Of a DNA stretch of 64,000 nt, positions 11,403 through 21,235 are shown piece after piece; position 1 is the stretch's first letter, and each line of letters begins with the position of its first letter. The notes under the pieces were generated by a model. It ran no database searches, was not told the origin of the DNA, and saw nothing but the letters and a program-made list of their open reading frames with translations. The translations under genes and the position numbers were made by a program. This DNA comes from Actinacidiphila cocklensis (GTDB taxonomy: Bacteria > Actinomycetota > Actinomycetes > Streptomycetales > Streptomycetaceae): positions 124,001 to 188,000 of the forward strand of contig NZ_CAJSLV010000048.1 in assembly GCF_907177275.1 (NCBI RefSeq), in the 5' to 3' direction.

Positions 11403-13247
11403 TCAGCGGGCCTGGAGGACGAGCACCGCCAGGTCGTCGGCGGGCGGCACGGTGTCGTACGCGTGCACCGCGTGCCGTACGTGCTCGGCGATACCGGTCG
11501 CGTCCAGGCCCGTACAGCCGCCGAGGAGGGTGGCCAGCCCGTCGTCGTCGTCGAGCTGCCGCGGGCCGCGGCGGCGCTCGGTCACGCCGTCGGTGACGCA
11601 CAGCAGGGCATCGCCGGGCGACAGGTCGAAGGACTCGCTCGTATATTGCGGCGTCTCGGAGATCCCCAGCAGGATCTGCGGGTGGGCCGCCTCCCGCACC
11701 CTGCCGTCCCTGCCGAGCAGCAGCGGCAGCGGGTGGCCCGCGGAGGCCAGGGTGCAGTGGGCGCCGCCATCCGGCGCGTACGGCGTGATCTCGCCGTAGA
11801 GCAGCGAGAGGAAGCGGGCCTGGCCGCCCTCCCAGGCCGCGGTCCGGCCCACCAGCGCGGCGGCGGCCTCGTCGGCGAGCGCCTTGTTGAGCCGGTCGAG
11901 CACGTCGCTGACGCCGAAGCCCTCGCGGGCCAGCAGCCGCAGCACCGGGCGGGCGACACCGGCGAGCGAGGCGGCCTCCGGGCCGTTGCCGCACACGTCG
12001 CCCAGCGCGAAGCACCAGCGGCCGTCCCCGGCGGGGAAGAGGTCGTAGAAGTCGCCGCCGACCCAGTCGCCGGCCAGCGGCTCGTAGACCACGGCGTGGT
12101 CGACACCGGGGATGTCGCCCACGGCGGGCGGCAGCAGGCCGCGCTGCAGGACGGTGCTGATCATCGCCTGCCGCGCGTACTGCCGCGCCGCGCCCATGGC
12201 CAGGGCCACCCTGCGGGCGAAGTCCTCGACCAGGCCGGTCATCTCGTCGGGCATCCCGAGCAGCCCGGCCCTGCCCAGCAGCAGGGTGCCGTGGCAGCGC
12301 CCCGCCACGATCAGCGGCACCGCCAGGGCGCCGCCGCGGTCGCACACCGGGTCGTCCGACACCACGGGCCACACCGCCCGCCGCGCCCCCGGCGGCAGGT
12401 CGGCCGGCGGCGGCGCCTTCTCCAGCACGGCCCGCAGCCCGTCGATCCGATGCTCCTCGCCGTGCCACACGCTGGACAGCCGGGCCTGCGCCCCCGCCGG
12501 GTACACCCACACCGCGCACCAGTCCGCGATCCGCGGCACCAGCAGCTGCGTCGCCAGCGACGCCACGTTGTCCTCGTCCAGCTGGCCCGCCAGCAGGTCG
12601 GACGCCTCGGCCAGGAAGGACAGCGCACCGCGGTTGACCCAGTCCTGCTCGGTGCGCCGGTTGCCCGCCGGCGGCGGTACGGGCGCGAGCAGCTCCGCGG
12701 GCGGTTCGCCGTGGGGGGCGGGCGGCAGGGCCTCGCCGCCGTCCGGCGGGAGGTCGAAGCGGCACCACACCGTCTTGCGGTCGCGGCGGTAGCTGATGCC
12801 CCAGGCGTCGGACAGGGCCGCCACGAGCTGCAGGCCGCGGCCGCCCTCCCGGCTGTCGTCGGGGGCGTCCGGCGCGTCCTCGCGGCCGGCTTCCTCGTCG
12901 CGGAGCACCCGCGCCGGGTGATGGTCCGACACCTCGACGACGACGCCCGGCGGCGAGTCCCTGGCGTCCAGCCGGCACACCAGCTCCACGGTGGTGCCCG
13001 CGTGCACCACGGCGTTCGTCACCAGCTCGCTCACCAGGAGCGTGCCGTCGTCCACGTGCCGCTCTTCGAGGCCGGCGGCCGCGGGCATTCCGCTGGCGGC
13101 CCAGTCGGCCAGCGCCGCCCGCAGGAACCGGCGGGCCGCGCGCGCGGCCTGCTGATTCCCGGGCAGGCTCGTCTGCGACACGGTCTGGGAGATGTCCGAG
13201 GCCGTGTCGCGGGCCTCGCCCTCACGGCGCGCACGGGGGAGCCTCAC
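11403..13247 (-). CDS. SpoIIE-type PP2C phosphatase with N-terminal HATPase and GAF domains
   Basis: A 614-residue signalling protein. Residues ~30-165 form an RsbW-like HATPase_c domain (ELVTNAVVHAGTT as the N-box, GGRGLQLVAALSDAWG as the G-box). Residues ~185-345 look like a GAF sensor. Residues ~370-610 form a SpoIIE/PPM phosphatase with metal-binding acidic motifs GDWVGGDFYDLFP, GDVCGNGPEAAS, CVTDGVTERRRG and ADDLAVLVL. Such proteins act on STAS anti-sigma-factor antagonists in partner-switching control of sigma factors. Carrying both a kinase-type and a phosphatase domain in one chain is common in Streptomyces. GTG start at 13247 with GGAG five bases upstream; the open frame continues upstream into repeats and is not used. 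Confidence 0.9.
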   Translation of the reverse strand: MRLPRARREGEARDTASDISQTVSQTSLPGNQQAARAARRFLRAALADWAASGMPAAAGLEERHVDDGTLLVSELVTNAVVHAGTTVELVCRLDARDSPPGVVVEVSDHHPARVLRDEEAGREDAPDAPDDSREGGRGLQLVAALSDAWGISYRRDRKTVWCRFDLPPDGGEALPPAPHGEPPAELLAPVPPPAGNRRTEQDWVNRGALSFLAEASDLLAGQLDEDNVASLATQLLVPRIADWCAVWVYPAGAQARLSSVWHGEEHRIDGLRAVLEKAPPPADLPPGARRAVWPVVSDDPVCDRGGALAVPLIVAGRCHGTLLLGRAGLLGMPDEMTGLVEDFARRVALAMGAARQYARQAMISTVLQRGLLPPAVGDIPGVDHAVVYEPLAGDWVGGDFYDLFPAGDGRWCFALGDVCGNGPEAASLAGVARPVLRLLAREGFGVSDVLDRLNKALADEAAAALVGRTAAWEGGQARFLSLLYGEITPYAPDGGAHCTLASAGHPLPLLLGRDGRVREAAHPQILLGISETPQYTSESFDLSPGDALLCVTDGVTERRRGPRQLDDDDGLATLLGGCTGLDATGIAEHVRHAVHAYDTVPPADDLAVLVLQAR

Positions 13248-13385
13248 GGCTCCATGGTTACAGGTTGCCGTCGTTCGGCGGCATTCCGTGACCCCCGAGC
13301 GGGTCCCTTTCCCCCGAACTCCCCGCTTCCCCGGCCCCGACCCACTAACATCCCGGGCGCCCCGGGGGGTGCCACTTCCCCGCCG

Positions 13386-13610
13386 TCGTGGTTGCGCGCG
13401 CAGTTCCCCGCGCCCCCGAAGAACGCTCATCCTCTGCGCAGTGGGCGAGCCCTGCCAGGGGCGAACGCTGTGCGCAGGAGGACGCAGGCCAAGAGGGGCA
13501 CGGGGAACTGCGCGCCCCGCGACGACGCGGCGGCAGACAAGCAACGCACCGCAAGGGGCAGCACCCAGGCGAAGCTCTGGGGGCGGAACTGCGCGCCAAG
13601 CCACGACGGC
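13386..13610. repeat. Cluster of dispersed GCGCAGTTCCCC elements in a 413-bp intergenic gap
   Basis: Between the phosphatase gene start and the acyl-CoA ligase stop there is no convincing gene. The gap holds one forward copy of GCGCAGTTCCCCGCGCCCC (13386-13418) and two inverted relatives: GGGGAACTGCGCGCC at 13494-13520 and a diverged GGCGGAACTGCGCGCC at 13577-13606, the latter preceded by CAGGCGAAGCTCTGGGGG, itself a short hairpin. Open frames here are GC-skew shadows. The copies could pair to form large RNA structures. Confidence 0.7.
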
Positions 13611-13660
13611 GGGAAAGGCGCGAGGTCACAGCAAGGGGCGGGGCGGACCGCCAGGGAGGC

Positions 13661-15547
13661 CTAGGCCTCCCTGGCGCCCGAGTACATTTCCTCGATCAGG
13701 CGCGCGAACTCCCGCTCCACCACGGGCCGCTTGAGCTTCAGGCTGGGCGTGAGGTCGCCGTGCTCGACGTCGAGGTCGCGGGGCAGGATCCGGAACTGCC
13801 GGATCTGCTGCCACCGCTGCAGGCCCTCGTTGAGCTGCTGCACGTACCCCTCGATCAGCTCGCGGGCCTCTTCCGAGGCGACGACCTCCGCGTAGGTGCG
13901 GCCGGCGAGGCCGTGCTCCGACGCCCAGCCGAGAATGGCCGGCTCGTCGAGCGCGAGCAGCGCCGTGCAGAAGTTGCGTCCGCCGCCGACGACCAGGACG
14001 TTGCTGACGAAGGGGCACACCGCCTTGAACTGCCCCTCGACCTCCGCGGGAGCGATGTACTTGCCGCCCGAGGTCTTGATGAGGTCCTTCTTGCGGTCGG
14101 TGATCTTCAGGAAGCCGTCGGGGGAAAGCTCCCCGATGTCGCCGGTGTGGAACCACCCGTCGGCTTCCAGGACCTCCGCGGTCTTGTCGGGCAGGCCGTG
14201 GTAGCCCTGCATGATGCCCGGCCCGCGCAGCATGATCTCGCCGTCCTCGGCGATGCGGACCTCAAGGCCCGGCAGCGCCTTGCCGACCGTGCCGGTGCGG
14301 TAGTTCTCGCCCGGGTTGACGAAGCTGGCGGCGCTGGACTCGGTGAGGCCATAGCCCTCCAGGATGTGGATGCCGGCGCCGGCGAAGAAGTAGCCGATCT
14401 CCGGGGCGAGCGCGGCCGAGCCGGACACGCAGGCCCGCAGCCGGCCGCCGAAGGCCTCCCGCAGCTTGGAGTAGACGAGCTTGTCGGCCAGGGCGTGCTT
14501 GGCCCGCAGCCCCACCGGCGCCGAGGGCGTACCCGTGAGCCGCATGCTGTTCTGCGTGGCCTTGGCGTAGTCGCGGGCGACGCCCGCGGCCCACTGGAAG
14601 ATCCGGTATTTGGCGGCACCGCCGGCGCGGGCGCGGCCCGCGACGCCGTTGTAGACCTTCTCGAAGATGCGCGGAACCGCGGCCATGTACGTCGGCTGGA
14701 CGACCGGCAGATTCTCGATGATCTTGTCGACCCGGCCGTCGACGGCGGTGATGTGCCCGACGGAGATCTGTCCCGCGGTGAGCACCTTGCCGAAGACGTG
14801 CGCGAGCGGCAGCCACAGGTACTGCACGTCCTCGGGCTCCAGCAGGTCGACCGCCTCGATGGCCCGCGCCATGTACGACCAGCAGTCGTGCGGCAGGCGG
14901 ACACCCTTGGGGCGCCCCGTGGTGCCGGAGGTGTAGATCAGCGTGGCGAGCTGGTCCTTGGTGATCGCCGCGACCGCGTCGGTGACGGCTGCCGGGTGCT
15001 GGGCGAGGTAGGCCTCGCCGCGCTTCTCCAGCTCCGCCAGCGACAGCACCCAGCCGTCGCCGGCCTCGTCGAGGGCGCCCTCGGGGTCGATGACCACGAC
15101 ATGGGCCAGCTCGGGCAGCTCCGACCTGCGCTGCCGTGCCTTCTCCAGCTGCGCGGCGTCCTCCACGATCAGCACCCGGCTGCCGGAGTCGGCGAGGATG
15201 AACGCGGTCTCCTCGGCGTTGGTGCTCGGATAGACGGTGGTGGTGGCCGCGCCGGCACACAGCACGCCGAGGTCGGCGAGGATCCACTCGACCCGGGTGT
15301 TGGAGGCGATGGCGACCCGCTCCTCGGGTCGTACCCCCAGCTCCATCAGGCCGGCCGCGACGGCGTACACCCGGCGGGCGGACTCGCCCCAGGTGAGCGA
15401 CTTCCAGCCGTCGGGTCCCTCGTGGCCGCCCTCAGGCGGCACCGGGTAGCGGTAGGCCTCCGCGTCCGGCGTGGCCGCCACCCGGTCCAGGAAGAGCGTC
15501 GCCACGGAGGGCGGCCGATTCTCTAGCAACGTCTGTGTGTCGGTCAC
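13661..15547 (-). CDS. Long-chain fatty-acid-CoA ligase (AMP-forming)
   Basis: A 628-residue ANL-superfamily adenylate-forming enzyme that activates fatty acids to acyl-CoA through acyl-AMP. Motifs seen: P-loop YTSGTTGRPKG (~220-230), A5 motif EGYGLTESSA (~420), A7 FHTGDIGELSPDG and A8 ITDRKKDLIKTSGGKYIAPAEVE (~475-515), and A10 LTPSLKLKRPVV near the C-terminus with the catalytic Lys. The length and the long insertion before A5 fit the long-chain FAA/FadD15-like class. GTG start. Its own promoter is likely in the 160-bp gap before it. Confidence 0.93.
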   Translation of the reverse strand: MTDTQTLLENRPPSVATLFLDRVAATPDAEAYRYPVPPEGGHEGPDGWKSLTWGESARRVYAVAAGLMELGVRPEERVAIASNTRVEWILADLGVLCAGAATTTVYPSTNAEETAFILADSGSRVLIVEDAAQLEKARQRRSELPELAHVVVIDPEGALDEAGDGWVLSLAELEKRGEAYLAQHPAAVTDAVAAITKDQLATLIYTSGTTGRPKGVRLPHDCWSYMARAIEAVDLLEPEDVQYLWLPLAHVFGKVLTAGQISVGHITAVDGRVDKIIENLPVVQPTYMAAVPRIFEKVYNGVAGRARAGGAAKYRIFQWAAGVARDYAKATQNSMRLTGTPSAPVGLRAKHALADKLVYSKLREAFGGRLRACVSGSAALAPEIGYFFAGAGIHILEGYGLTESSAASFVNPGENYRTGTVGKALPGLEVRIAEDGEIMLRGPGIMQGYHGLPDKTAEVLEADGWFHTGDIGELSPDGFLKITDRKKDLIKTSGGKYIAPAEVEGQFKAVCPFVSNVLVVGGGRNFCTALLALDEPAILGWASEHGLAGRTYAEVVASEEARELIEGYVQQLNEGLQRWQQIRQFRILPRDLDVEHGDLTPSLKLKRPVVEREFARLIEEMYSGAREA

Positions 15548-15675
15548 CGCAACCTCCGGGCACGCGCGGGCGTTCTTAACTCACCAGTAACCTATCCGTC
15601 GGATCAGAGTAGAGGGCCGACGCCCGGCGCGTAAGAGGGTGCGGCCAGCGCGTCGCGTCCCGCCGCCGGGCGAAA

Positions 15676-15695
15676 CCCCAGGCCTTCGCCTGGGG
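15676..15695. terminator. Terminator hairpin downstream of lepA
   Basis: CCCCAGGC, a four-base loop, then GCCTGGGG: a perfect 8-bp stem, followed on the minus strand by TTTCG. It starts 17 bp beyond the lepA stop codon and so most likely ends the lepA transcript before fadD. Confidence 0.7.
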
Positions 15696-15711
15696 CTCCG
15701 TGCCCTGCGCC

Positions 15712-17589
15712 CTACTTCTTCGCCTTGGACTCGCCGTCGGAGTCGGTGGACAGCACCGCGATGAAGGCCTCCTGCGGGACCTCCACGTTGCCGACCATCT
15801 TCATCCGCTTCTTGCCCTCCTTCTGCTTCTCCAGCAGCTTGCGCTTGCGCGAGATGTCACCGCCGTAGCACTTGGCGAGGACGTCCTTGCGGATGGCGCG
15901 CACCGTCTCGCGGGCGATGACCCGGGCGCCGATGGCGGCCTGGATCGGCACCTCGAAGTTCTGCCGCGGGATCAGCTCGCGCAGCTTGGCGACCAGCCGG
16001 ACGCCGTACGCGTACGCCTTGTCCTTGTGGGTGATCGCCGAGAAGGCGTCCACCTTGTCGCCGTGCAGCAGGATGTCGACCTTGACCAGGTCGGCGCTCT
16101 GCTCGCCGGTGGGCTCGTAGTCCAGCGACGCGTAGCCGCGGGTCTTGGACTTCAGGTTGTCGAAGAAGTCGAAGACGATCTCGGCCAGCGGCAGCGTGTA
16201 GCGGATCTCGACCCGGTCCTCGGACAGGTAGTCCATGCCCAGCAGCGAGCCGCGCCGGTTCTGGCACAGCTCCATGATCGCGCCGATGAACTCGGTCGGG
16301 GCCAGCACCGTGGCCCGCACCACCGGCTCGTAGACCTCGGAGATCTTGCCCTCGGGGAATTCACTCGGATTGGTGACGACGTGCTCGGCGCCGTCCTCCA
16401 TGAGCACCCGGTAGACGACGTTGGGCGCCGTCGCGATCAGTTCGAGGCCGAACTCGCGCTCCAGGCGCTCGCGGATCACGTCCAGGTGCAGCAGGCCGAG
16501 GAAGCCGACCCGGAAGCCGAAGCCCAGGGCCGCCGACGTCTCCGGCTCGTAGACCAGCGCCGCGTCGTTGAGCTGCAGCTTGTCCAGGGCCTCGCGCAGC
16601 TCCGGGTAGTCGGAGCCGTCCAGCGGGTACAGCCCCGAGAAGACCATCGGCTTCGGGTCCTTGTAACCGCCCAGCGCCTCGGTGGCGCCCCTGCTCTGGG
16701 TGGTGATCGTGTCACCGACCTTGGACTGCCGTACGTCCTTCACACCGGTGATCAGATAGCCGACCTCGCCGACGCCGAGCCCGTCGGCGGGCAGCATCTC
16801 CGGCGAGTTGGTGCCGATCTCCAGCAGCTCGTGGGTTGCGCCGGTGGACATCATCCGGATCCGCTCGCGCTTGGTGAGCTGCCCGTCGATGACACGGACG
16901 TAGGTGACCACGCCGCGGTAGGAGTCGTAGACCGAGTCGAAGATCATCGCGCGGGCGGGCGCGTCCGCGATGCCGACCGGGGCGGGGACGTCCCTGACCA
17001 CCCGGTCGAGCAGCGCGTCCACCCCGACGCCGGTCTTGGCCGAGACCCGCAGCACGTCCTCCGGGGAGCAGCCGATGAGGTTGGCCAGCTCCTCGGAGAA
17101 CTTCTCCGGCTGGGCGGCGGGCAGGTCGATCTTGTTCAGCACCGGGATGATGGTGAGGTCGTTCTCCATCGCCAGGTAGAGGTTCGCCAGCGTCTGCGCC
17201 TCGATGCCCTGCGCCGCGTCCACCAGCAGGACGGTGCCCTCGCAGGCGGCGAGCGAGCGGGACACCTCGTAGGTGAAGTCGACGTGGCCCGGGGTGTCGA
17301 TCATGTTCAGGATGTGCGTGCCGCCGGAGCCGTCGCTGGGCTGCCAGGGCAGCCTGACCGCCTGCGACTTGATGGTGATGCCGCGCTCACGCTCGATGTC
17401 CATCCGGTCGAGGTACTGCGCACGCATCTGCCGCGCGTCGACGACGCCGGTGAGCTGGAGCATGCGGTCGGCGAGCGTCGACTTGCCGTGGTCGATGTGC
17501 GCGATGATGCAGAAGTTGCGGATCAGCGCCGGGTCGGTACGGCTCGGCTGCGGCACGTTGGCCGGCACGGATGAAGGGGTCGCGGGCAC
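15712..17589 (-). CDS. lepA: Elongation factor 4 (LepA), ribosomal back-translocase GTPase
   Basis: A 625-residue translational GTPase that binds stalled or mistranslocated ribosomes and influences initiation and elongation under stress. G1 [10 protein letters not shown]3 DTPGH and G4 NKID are visible in the first 150 residues. The EF-G-like domains II, III and V follow, and the LepA-specific C-terminal domain ends with [21 protein letters not shown]. Normal length. GTG start giving MPATPSSV. Divergent from rpsT, with a 246-bp shared intergenic region. Confidence 0.97.
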   Translation of the reverse strand: MPATPSSVPANVPQPSRTDPALIRNFCIIAHIDHGKSTLADRMLQLTGVVDARQMRAQYLDRMDIERERGITIKSQAVRLPWQPSDGSGGTHILNMIDTPGHVDFTYEVSRSLAACEGTVLLVDAAQGIEAQTLANLYLAMENDLTIIPVLNKIDLPAAQPEKFSEELANLIGCSPEDVLRVSAKTGVGVDALLDRVVRDVPAPVGIADAPARAMIFDSVYDSYRGVVTYVRVIDGQLTKRERIRMMSTGATHELLEIGTNSPEMLPADGLGVGEVGYLITGVKDVRQSKVGDTITTQSRGATEALGGYKDPKPMVFSGLYPLDGSDYPELREALDKLQLNDAALVYEPETSAALGFGFRVGFLGLLHLDVIRERLEREFGLELIATAPNVVYRVLMEDGAEHVVTNPSEFPEGKISEVYEPVVRATVLAPTEFIGAIMELCQNRRGSLLGMDYLSEDRVEIRYTLPLAEIVFDFFDNLKSKTRGYASLDYEPTGEQSADLVKVDILLHGDKVDAFSAITHKDKAYAYGVRLVAKLRELIPRQNFEVPIQAAIGARVIARETVRAIRKDVLAKCYGGDISRKRKLLEKQKEGKKRMKMVGNVEVPQEAFIAVLSTDSDGESKAKK

Positions 17590-17835
17590 GCAGGGTCCAT
17601 TTTCTCGAGACGCTCACCGCCGCGCTCGGCGCGGGACTCGGTCTCTGCTGGCTGGTCGGATCGATACGTAGCCTCCATGGTCCCATGGCCGGAGGGTGCC
17701 GTGCGGTTTGGGAGCGGCCCGGCGCTGCTGGTAACCTGGGGCGCTGTGCCTCGTGACGCCCGTCAACGGCAATCCGCCGGACCCGGGAACCGGGGCGCTG
17801 ATCCTTTCGGTAAACGAACCTGAGAAGGCTCTTTC

Positions 17836-18102
17836 GTGGCGAACATCAAGTCCCAGATCAAGCGCAACAAGACCAACGAGAAGGCGCGACTGCGCAACAA
17901 GGCGGTCAAGTCCGAGCTCAAGACCGCGGTCCGCCGCACCCGTGAGGCCGTCGCGGCCGGCGACGCCGCCAAGGCCGAGGCCGCCGCGCGTGCCGCGTCC
18001 AAGAAGCTCGACAAGGCCGTGAGCAAGGGCGTCATCCACAAGAACCAGGCCGCCAACAAGAAGTCGGCCATCGCGCAGTCGGTCGCCTCGCTCCAGGGCT
18101 GA
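17836..18102 (+). CDS. rpsT: 30S ribosomal protein S20
   Basis: An 88-residue very basic helical protein ([18 protein letters not shown]...) that binds the 5' domain and helix 44 of 16S rRNA. The [10 protein letters not shown] start and the NKKSAIAQ C-terminal segment are characteristic of S20. The GTG start follows GAGAAGG. rpsT is typically monocistronic here, with its promoter in the region shared with lepA; a strong hairpin lies 130 bp downstream. Confidence 0.97.
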   Translation: MANIKSQIKRNKTNEKARLRNKAVKSELKTAVRRTREAVAAGDAAKAEAAARAASKKLDKAVSKGVIHKNQAANKKSAIAQSVASLQG

Positions 18103-18233
18103 TCACCCAGGGTCCGCCGGCACGGCGGGCAACCGGAATCAGCGGCCCCTCTACCGCCCGGACCCGCACCGCCCAAGACCCGCGCCGCACGCGGACGTTC
18201 GCCACGTGCCTGCGGCGCACCGACAGGCCTTCA

Positions 18234-18262
18234 CTGCCCGTCCGGGAATCCCGGACGGGCAG
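18234..18262. terminator. Strong factor-independent terminator after rpsT
   Basis: A 14-bp perfect stem, CTGCCCGTCCGGGA and its complement, with a single central unpaired base, followed on the plus strand by TACTTTTACT. This is the best rho-independent terminator shape on the plus strand of the window. It lies between rpsT and the membrane protein gene that starts at 18296, and its T-tract also reads close to that gene's leader. Confidence 0.85.
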
Positions 18263-18295
18263 TACTTTTACTCACGGCGTCGATATCCTCACCAT

Positions 18296-19210
18296 ATGTC
18301 GATGCCGCCGCCTGACCAGCCGGGCTCAAACCCGTATGCGAACCCCCCGCAGGGCTCAGGAGCCGTGCCCCCGCCGGGACCGCCGCCCGGGCAGATACCC
18401 GGCCAGCCGCAGGTCGGCGGGTACGGGGCGCCCGTGCCGCCGCAGCACAACCCGTACGCCCAGACCGCGGCCGGCCCCTACGGCTCCCCGCAGCCCGCGT
18501 ACTACGGTGCGCCGCAGCCGCCGGGCGCCGCGCCCGCGGGTGCTCCGCGCGGCGGGGCGGGCAAGGCGGTGCTCTGGGGAGTGGTCGGCGCCGTCGTGGC
18601 GTCCGCACTGTGGGGCGGCGGGATGCTGCTGCTCGGCAAGGACTCGGGCAAGCCCGCCCTGCACGGCTACAAGGTGTCCAAGAACCTGTGCAGCGCCCTG
18701 GACATGAGCGCCTTCACGACCGCGTACCCCAAGCCGGACGACGACCCGACCTTCTACACCAGCGACCGGCCGACGCTGGCCGAGATGCACTGCAGCGAGA
18801 GCCTCAAGCAGGAGTCCTCGACCTACTCCGACGCCTACCTGACGGTCGACGCCGACCTGCACCGCAAGACCGACCCGCAGGCCGAGTTCGCCGACCACAT
18901 GAAGGGCTACGAGGTCATCGGCGGCGCGGACGCGAAGGACAAGTACACCGTCACGCCGGTGGAGGGGTTCGGGGACGAGGCGTATCTCGCGACCATGGAC
19001 TCCATCACCGCGGAGTCGGACGGCAGCTCGACCGGCAGCAGGGAGGCCGTCCTGAGCGTGCGCGACGGGGCGCTGATCTTCACCATGTCCTGGTACCACT
19101 ACCCCGACTCGCTCAACGACAACCAGGACGAGGACAAGTCGCCGACCCTCAGCCAGGGCACCGAGTGGGTGAAGGCGTCGACGAAGGCGACGCTGGCCAA
19201 GCTCAAGTAG
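18296..19210 (+). CDS. Pro/Gly/Tyr-rich single-pass membrane protein, function unknown
   Basis: A 304-residue protein. Residues 1-80 are a cytosolic Pro/Gly/Gln/Tyr-rich low-complexity tail (NPYANPPQGSG, PPQHNPYAQ), one membrane helix spans about 86-108 (VLWGVVGAVVASALWGGGMLL), and the rest is a predicted extracytoplasmic domain with two Cys (KNLCSALD, EMHCSES). This layout is common among Streptomyces envelope proteins of the DUF3558-like sort, but I cannot confirm the family. ATG start at 18296; a second ATG two codons later is possible. Weak ribosome-binding site. Convergent with holA, 15 bp apart. Confidence 0.8.
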   Translation: MSMPPPDQPGSNPYANPPQGSGAVPPPGPPPGQIPGQPQVGGYGAPVPPQHNPYAQTAAGPYGSPQPAYYGAPQPPGAAPAGAPRGGAGKAVLWGVVGAVVASALWGGGMLLLGKDSGKPALHGYKVSKNLCSALDMSAFTTAYPKPDDDPTFYTSDRPTLAEMHCSESLKQESSTYSDAYLTVDADLHRKTDPQAEFADHMKGYEVIGGADAKDKYTVTPVEGFGDEAYLATMDSITAESDGSSTGSREAVLSVRDGALIFTMSWYHYPDSLNDNQDEDKSPTLSQGTEWVKASTKATLAKLK

Positions 19211-19225
19211 CGGGCCGGCGGCTTC

Positions 19226-20212
19226 TCAGCCGCGGGCGCGGGCGGCGCGGGCGATGGTGACCACCGCCTTCTCCAGGGCGTAGGCCGGGTCGGCGGCGCC
19301 GCCCTTGACGGCAGCGTCGGCCTCCGCGACCGCGCGCAGCGCGACCGAGACGCCGTCCGCGCTCCAGCCGCGGACCTGCTGCCGCACCCGGTCGATCTTC
19401 CACGGCGGCATGCCCAGGTCCCGGGCCAGCTGGCCCGGATTCGCGCCGCGGGGTGCCGACGCGAGCTTGCCGATGGCGCGGACCCCGGAGGCCAGCGCGA
19501 AGGTGATGCCCGGCAGCGGCTGCCCGACCGACAGCGCCCAGCGCAGCCGCTCCAGCGCCTCGGCCGTTCGCCCGGTCACCGCGAGGTCGGCCACCTCGAA
19601 GCCGGTCGCCTCGGCCCGCCCGGTGTAGTAGCGGGCGACCACCGCGACGTCGACGGTGCCCTCGGTGTCCGCGACGAGCTGCGCGCACGCGCTGGCCAGC
19701 TCCCGCAGGTCGCTGCCGATCGCGTCGACCAGCGCCTGCGCCGCCTCGGGCGTCACGGACCTGCCGAGCGTACGGAACTCGCCGCGTACGAAGGCGAGCC
19801 GGTCGGCGGGCTTGGTCATCTTCGGGCACGCCACCTCCCGCGCCCCCGCCTTGCGCGCCGCGTCCAGCAGCGCCTTGCCCTTGGCGCCGCCGGCGTGCAG
19901 CAGCACCAGGGTGATCTCCTCCACCGGCGCGGCCAGATACGCCTTGACGTCCTTGACCGTGTCGGCCGACAGGTCCTGCGCATTGCGCACGACGACGACC
20001 TTGCGCTCGGAGAACAGCGACGGGCTGGTCAGCTCGGCCAGCGTCCCCGGCTGCAGCGCGTCCGGCGTCAGGTCCCGTACGTCGGTGTCCGCGTCCACGG
20101 CCCGCGCGGCCACCACCACCTCCCGCACGGCGCGGTCGAGCAGCAGGTCCTCCTGCCCCACGGCGAGCGTGAGCGCAGCGAGCGGGTCGTCTTGAGCGGT
20201 CTTCCTGGCCAT
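19226..20212 (-). CDS. holA: DNA polymerase III subunit delta
   Basis: A 328-residue clamp-loader subunit that opens the beta sliding clamp. It shows the N-terminal AAA-like fold segment (EDLLLDRAVREVV, SLFSERKVVVVRNAQDL, LVLLHAGGAKGKALLD) and C-terminal helical collar region (PPWKIDRVRQQVRGW). As usual for delta, there is no Walker A motif. The ATG giving MARKTAQDD is chosen; an in-frame ATG six codons upstream lacks support. The region corresponds to the holA-comEC neighbourhood found in many actinobacteria. Confidence 0.93.
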   Translation of the reverse strand: MARKTAQDDPLAALTLAVGQEDLLLDRAVREVVVAARAVDADTDVRDLTPDALQPGTLAELTSPSLFSERKVVVVRNAQDLSADTVKDVKAYLAAPVEEITLVLLHAGGAKGKALLDAARKAGAREVACPKMTKPADRLAFVRGEFRTLGRSVTPEAAQALVDAIGSDLRELASACAQLVADTEGTVDVAVVARYYTGRAEATGFEVADLAVTGRTAEALERLRWALSVGQPLPGITFALASGVRAIGKLASAPRGANPGQLARDLGMPPWKIDRVRQQVRGWSADGVSVALRAVAEADAAVKGGAADPAYALEKAVVTIARAARARG

Positions 20213-20374
20213 CGCGCCCCAGCATCCCACGCCCCTGTGACATCGAGCCCGGGGCTGTCGCGCGTAACGTTAGCGTAGCGGATCTGTCACAGACTGTCGT
20301 TCCGCCCAGTGCGGCAAACCGACCTTCACCATAGTGAATCGCACTCATCGGCCAACACAGCCATAAGGAACATT

Positions 20375-20962
20375 GTGCGCAGAATCGCCCTCACCCTGGC
20401 CGTCGCCGGCCTTGCCGTCGCCCTGACCGCCTGCGGCGGAACCAGCGTGAAGACCAGCCCGGACAGCACGACGCAGGCCAGCGTCCCGGCGGCCACCGCC
20501 ACAAGCGTGGCCGCGGCTTCCACCCCGACGTCCACAAAGCCCACGGTCGCGCACATCGGCGACACGATCACCCTGCACGGCAGCGACCCCGGCCTGGCGG
20601 TCGCCGTCACCGTCGTCGCGTGGAACGCGAACGCACACGGCGCCGACGAGTTCACCACCCCGAGCAAGGGCAAGCGCTTCGTCGCCGCGCAGTTCAAACT
20701 TGTCAACACCGGCAGCGCCGTCTACTCCGACAGTCCCAGCAACGGGGCGCAGGTCGCCGACAGCCAGGGGCAGCGCTTCTCCTCCACCTTCGCGGAGATC
20801 AGCGCAGGGCCTTCGATGTCCAGCAACGTCAATCTCAGGCCGGGCGACATGGCTCTGGGCTGGATCCCCTTCGAGGTCCCGATCTCGTCGACGATCAGTA
20901 CCGTCCAGTTCGCCCTGGACTCCGGGTTCGCCGATCAGGTCGGGGAGTGGTCCGTGAAGTGA
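20375..20962 (+). CDS. DUF4352-like secreted lipoprotein
   Basis: A 195-residue lipoprotein: VRRIALTLAVAGLAVALTAC ends in the lipobox LTAC, followed by a Ser/Thr/Pro/Ala-rich linker of about 45 residues and an immunoglobulin-like domain with KGKRFVAAQFKLVNTGSA and PGDMALGWIPFEVP, which matches the DUF4352/telokin-like pattern of cell-surface proteins. The GTG at 20375 has AAGGA seven bases upstream, so I reject the longer frame starting at 20309. It faces away from holA; promoters for both lie in the 160-bp gap. Confidence 0.82.
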   Translation: MRRIALTLAVAGLAVALTACGGTSVKTSPDSTTQASVPAATATSVAAASTPTSTKPTVAHIGDTITLHGSDPGLAVAVTVVAWNANAHGADEFTTPSKGKRFVAAQFKLVNTGSAVYSDSPSNGAQVADSQGQRFSSTFAEISAGPSMSSNVNLRPGDMALGWIPFEVPISSTISTVQFALDSGFADQVGEWSVK

Positions 20963-20991
20963 CCGCCGCTCCCCCGCGGCACAATGTCCCG

Positions 20992-21231
20992 GTGACCGAT
21001 GTACGCCATGTCCTGGTGCTTCCCGACCGCGATGCCGCCGAGGAGGTCGCCGCGGAGCTGGCCGAGGGCTTCTCCCTCGCGGAGGAGCCGCGGCTCGTAC
21101 GGGACGCGCTTGCCGGGGAGGACGACGCCGAGGACGCTCAGTGGCTGGTGGTCGTCGAGGACCCCGGGGGCGCTCTCGTCCCGTCCGCACTCGACGCCGT
21201 TGCGGCCGCCCACGACGGCTGGCTGGAGTAG
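20992..21231 (+). CDS. Small acidic protein, possibly RraB-like
   Basis: A 79-residue acidic protein (MTDVRHVLVLPDRDAAEEVA...GWLE). The pattern LVRDALAGEDDAEDAQWLVVVED recalls the ribonuclease E inhibitor RraB fold, but at this length the match is only suggestive. GTG start at 20992, with no strong Shine-Dalgarno, 29 bp after the lipoprotein stop, so it may be cotranscribed. Codon third positions are strongly G/C, which supports a real gene. Confidence 0.7.
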   Translation: MTDVRHVLVLPDRDAAEEVAAELAEGFSLAEEPRLVRDALAGEDDAEDAQWLVVVEDPGGALVPSALDAVAAAHDGWLE

Positions 21232-21235
21232 GCCG

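Noticed and set aside
10132-12978. 948-residue frame joining hemW to the phosphatase region
   Set aside because: Only the last 410 codons carry HemW motifs; upstream it is an out-of-frame shadow of the SpoIIE-type gene.
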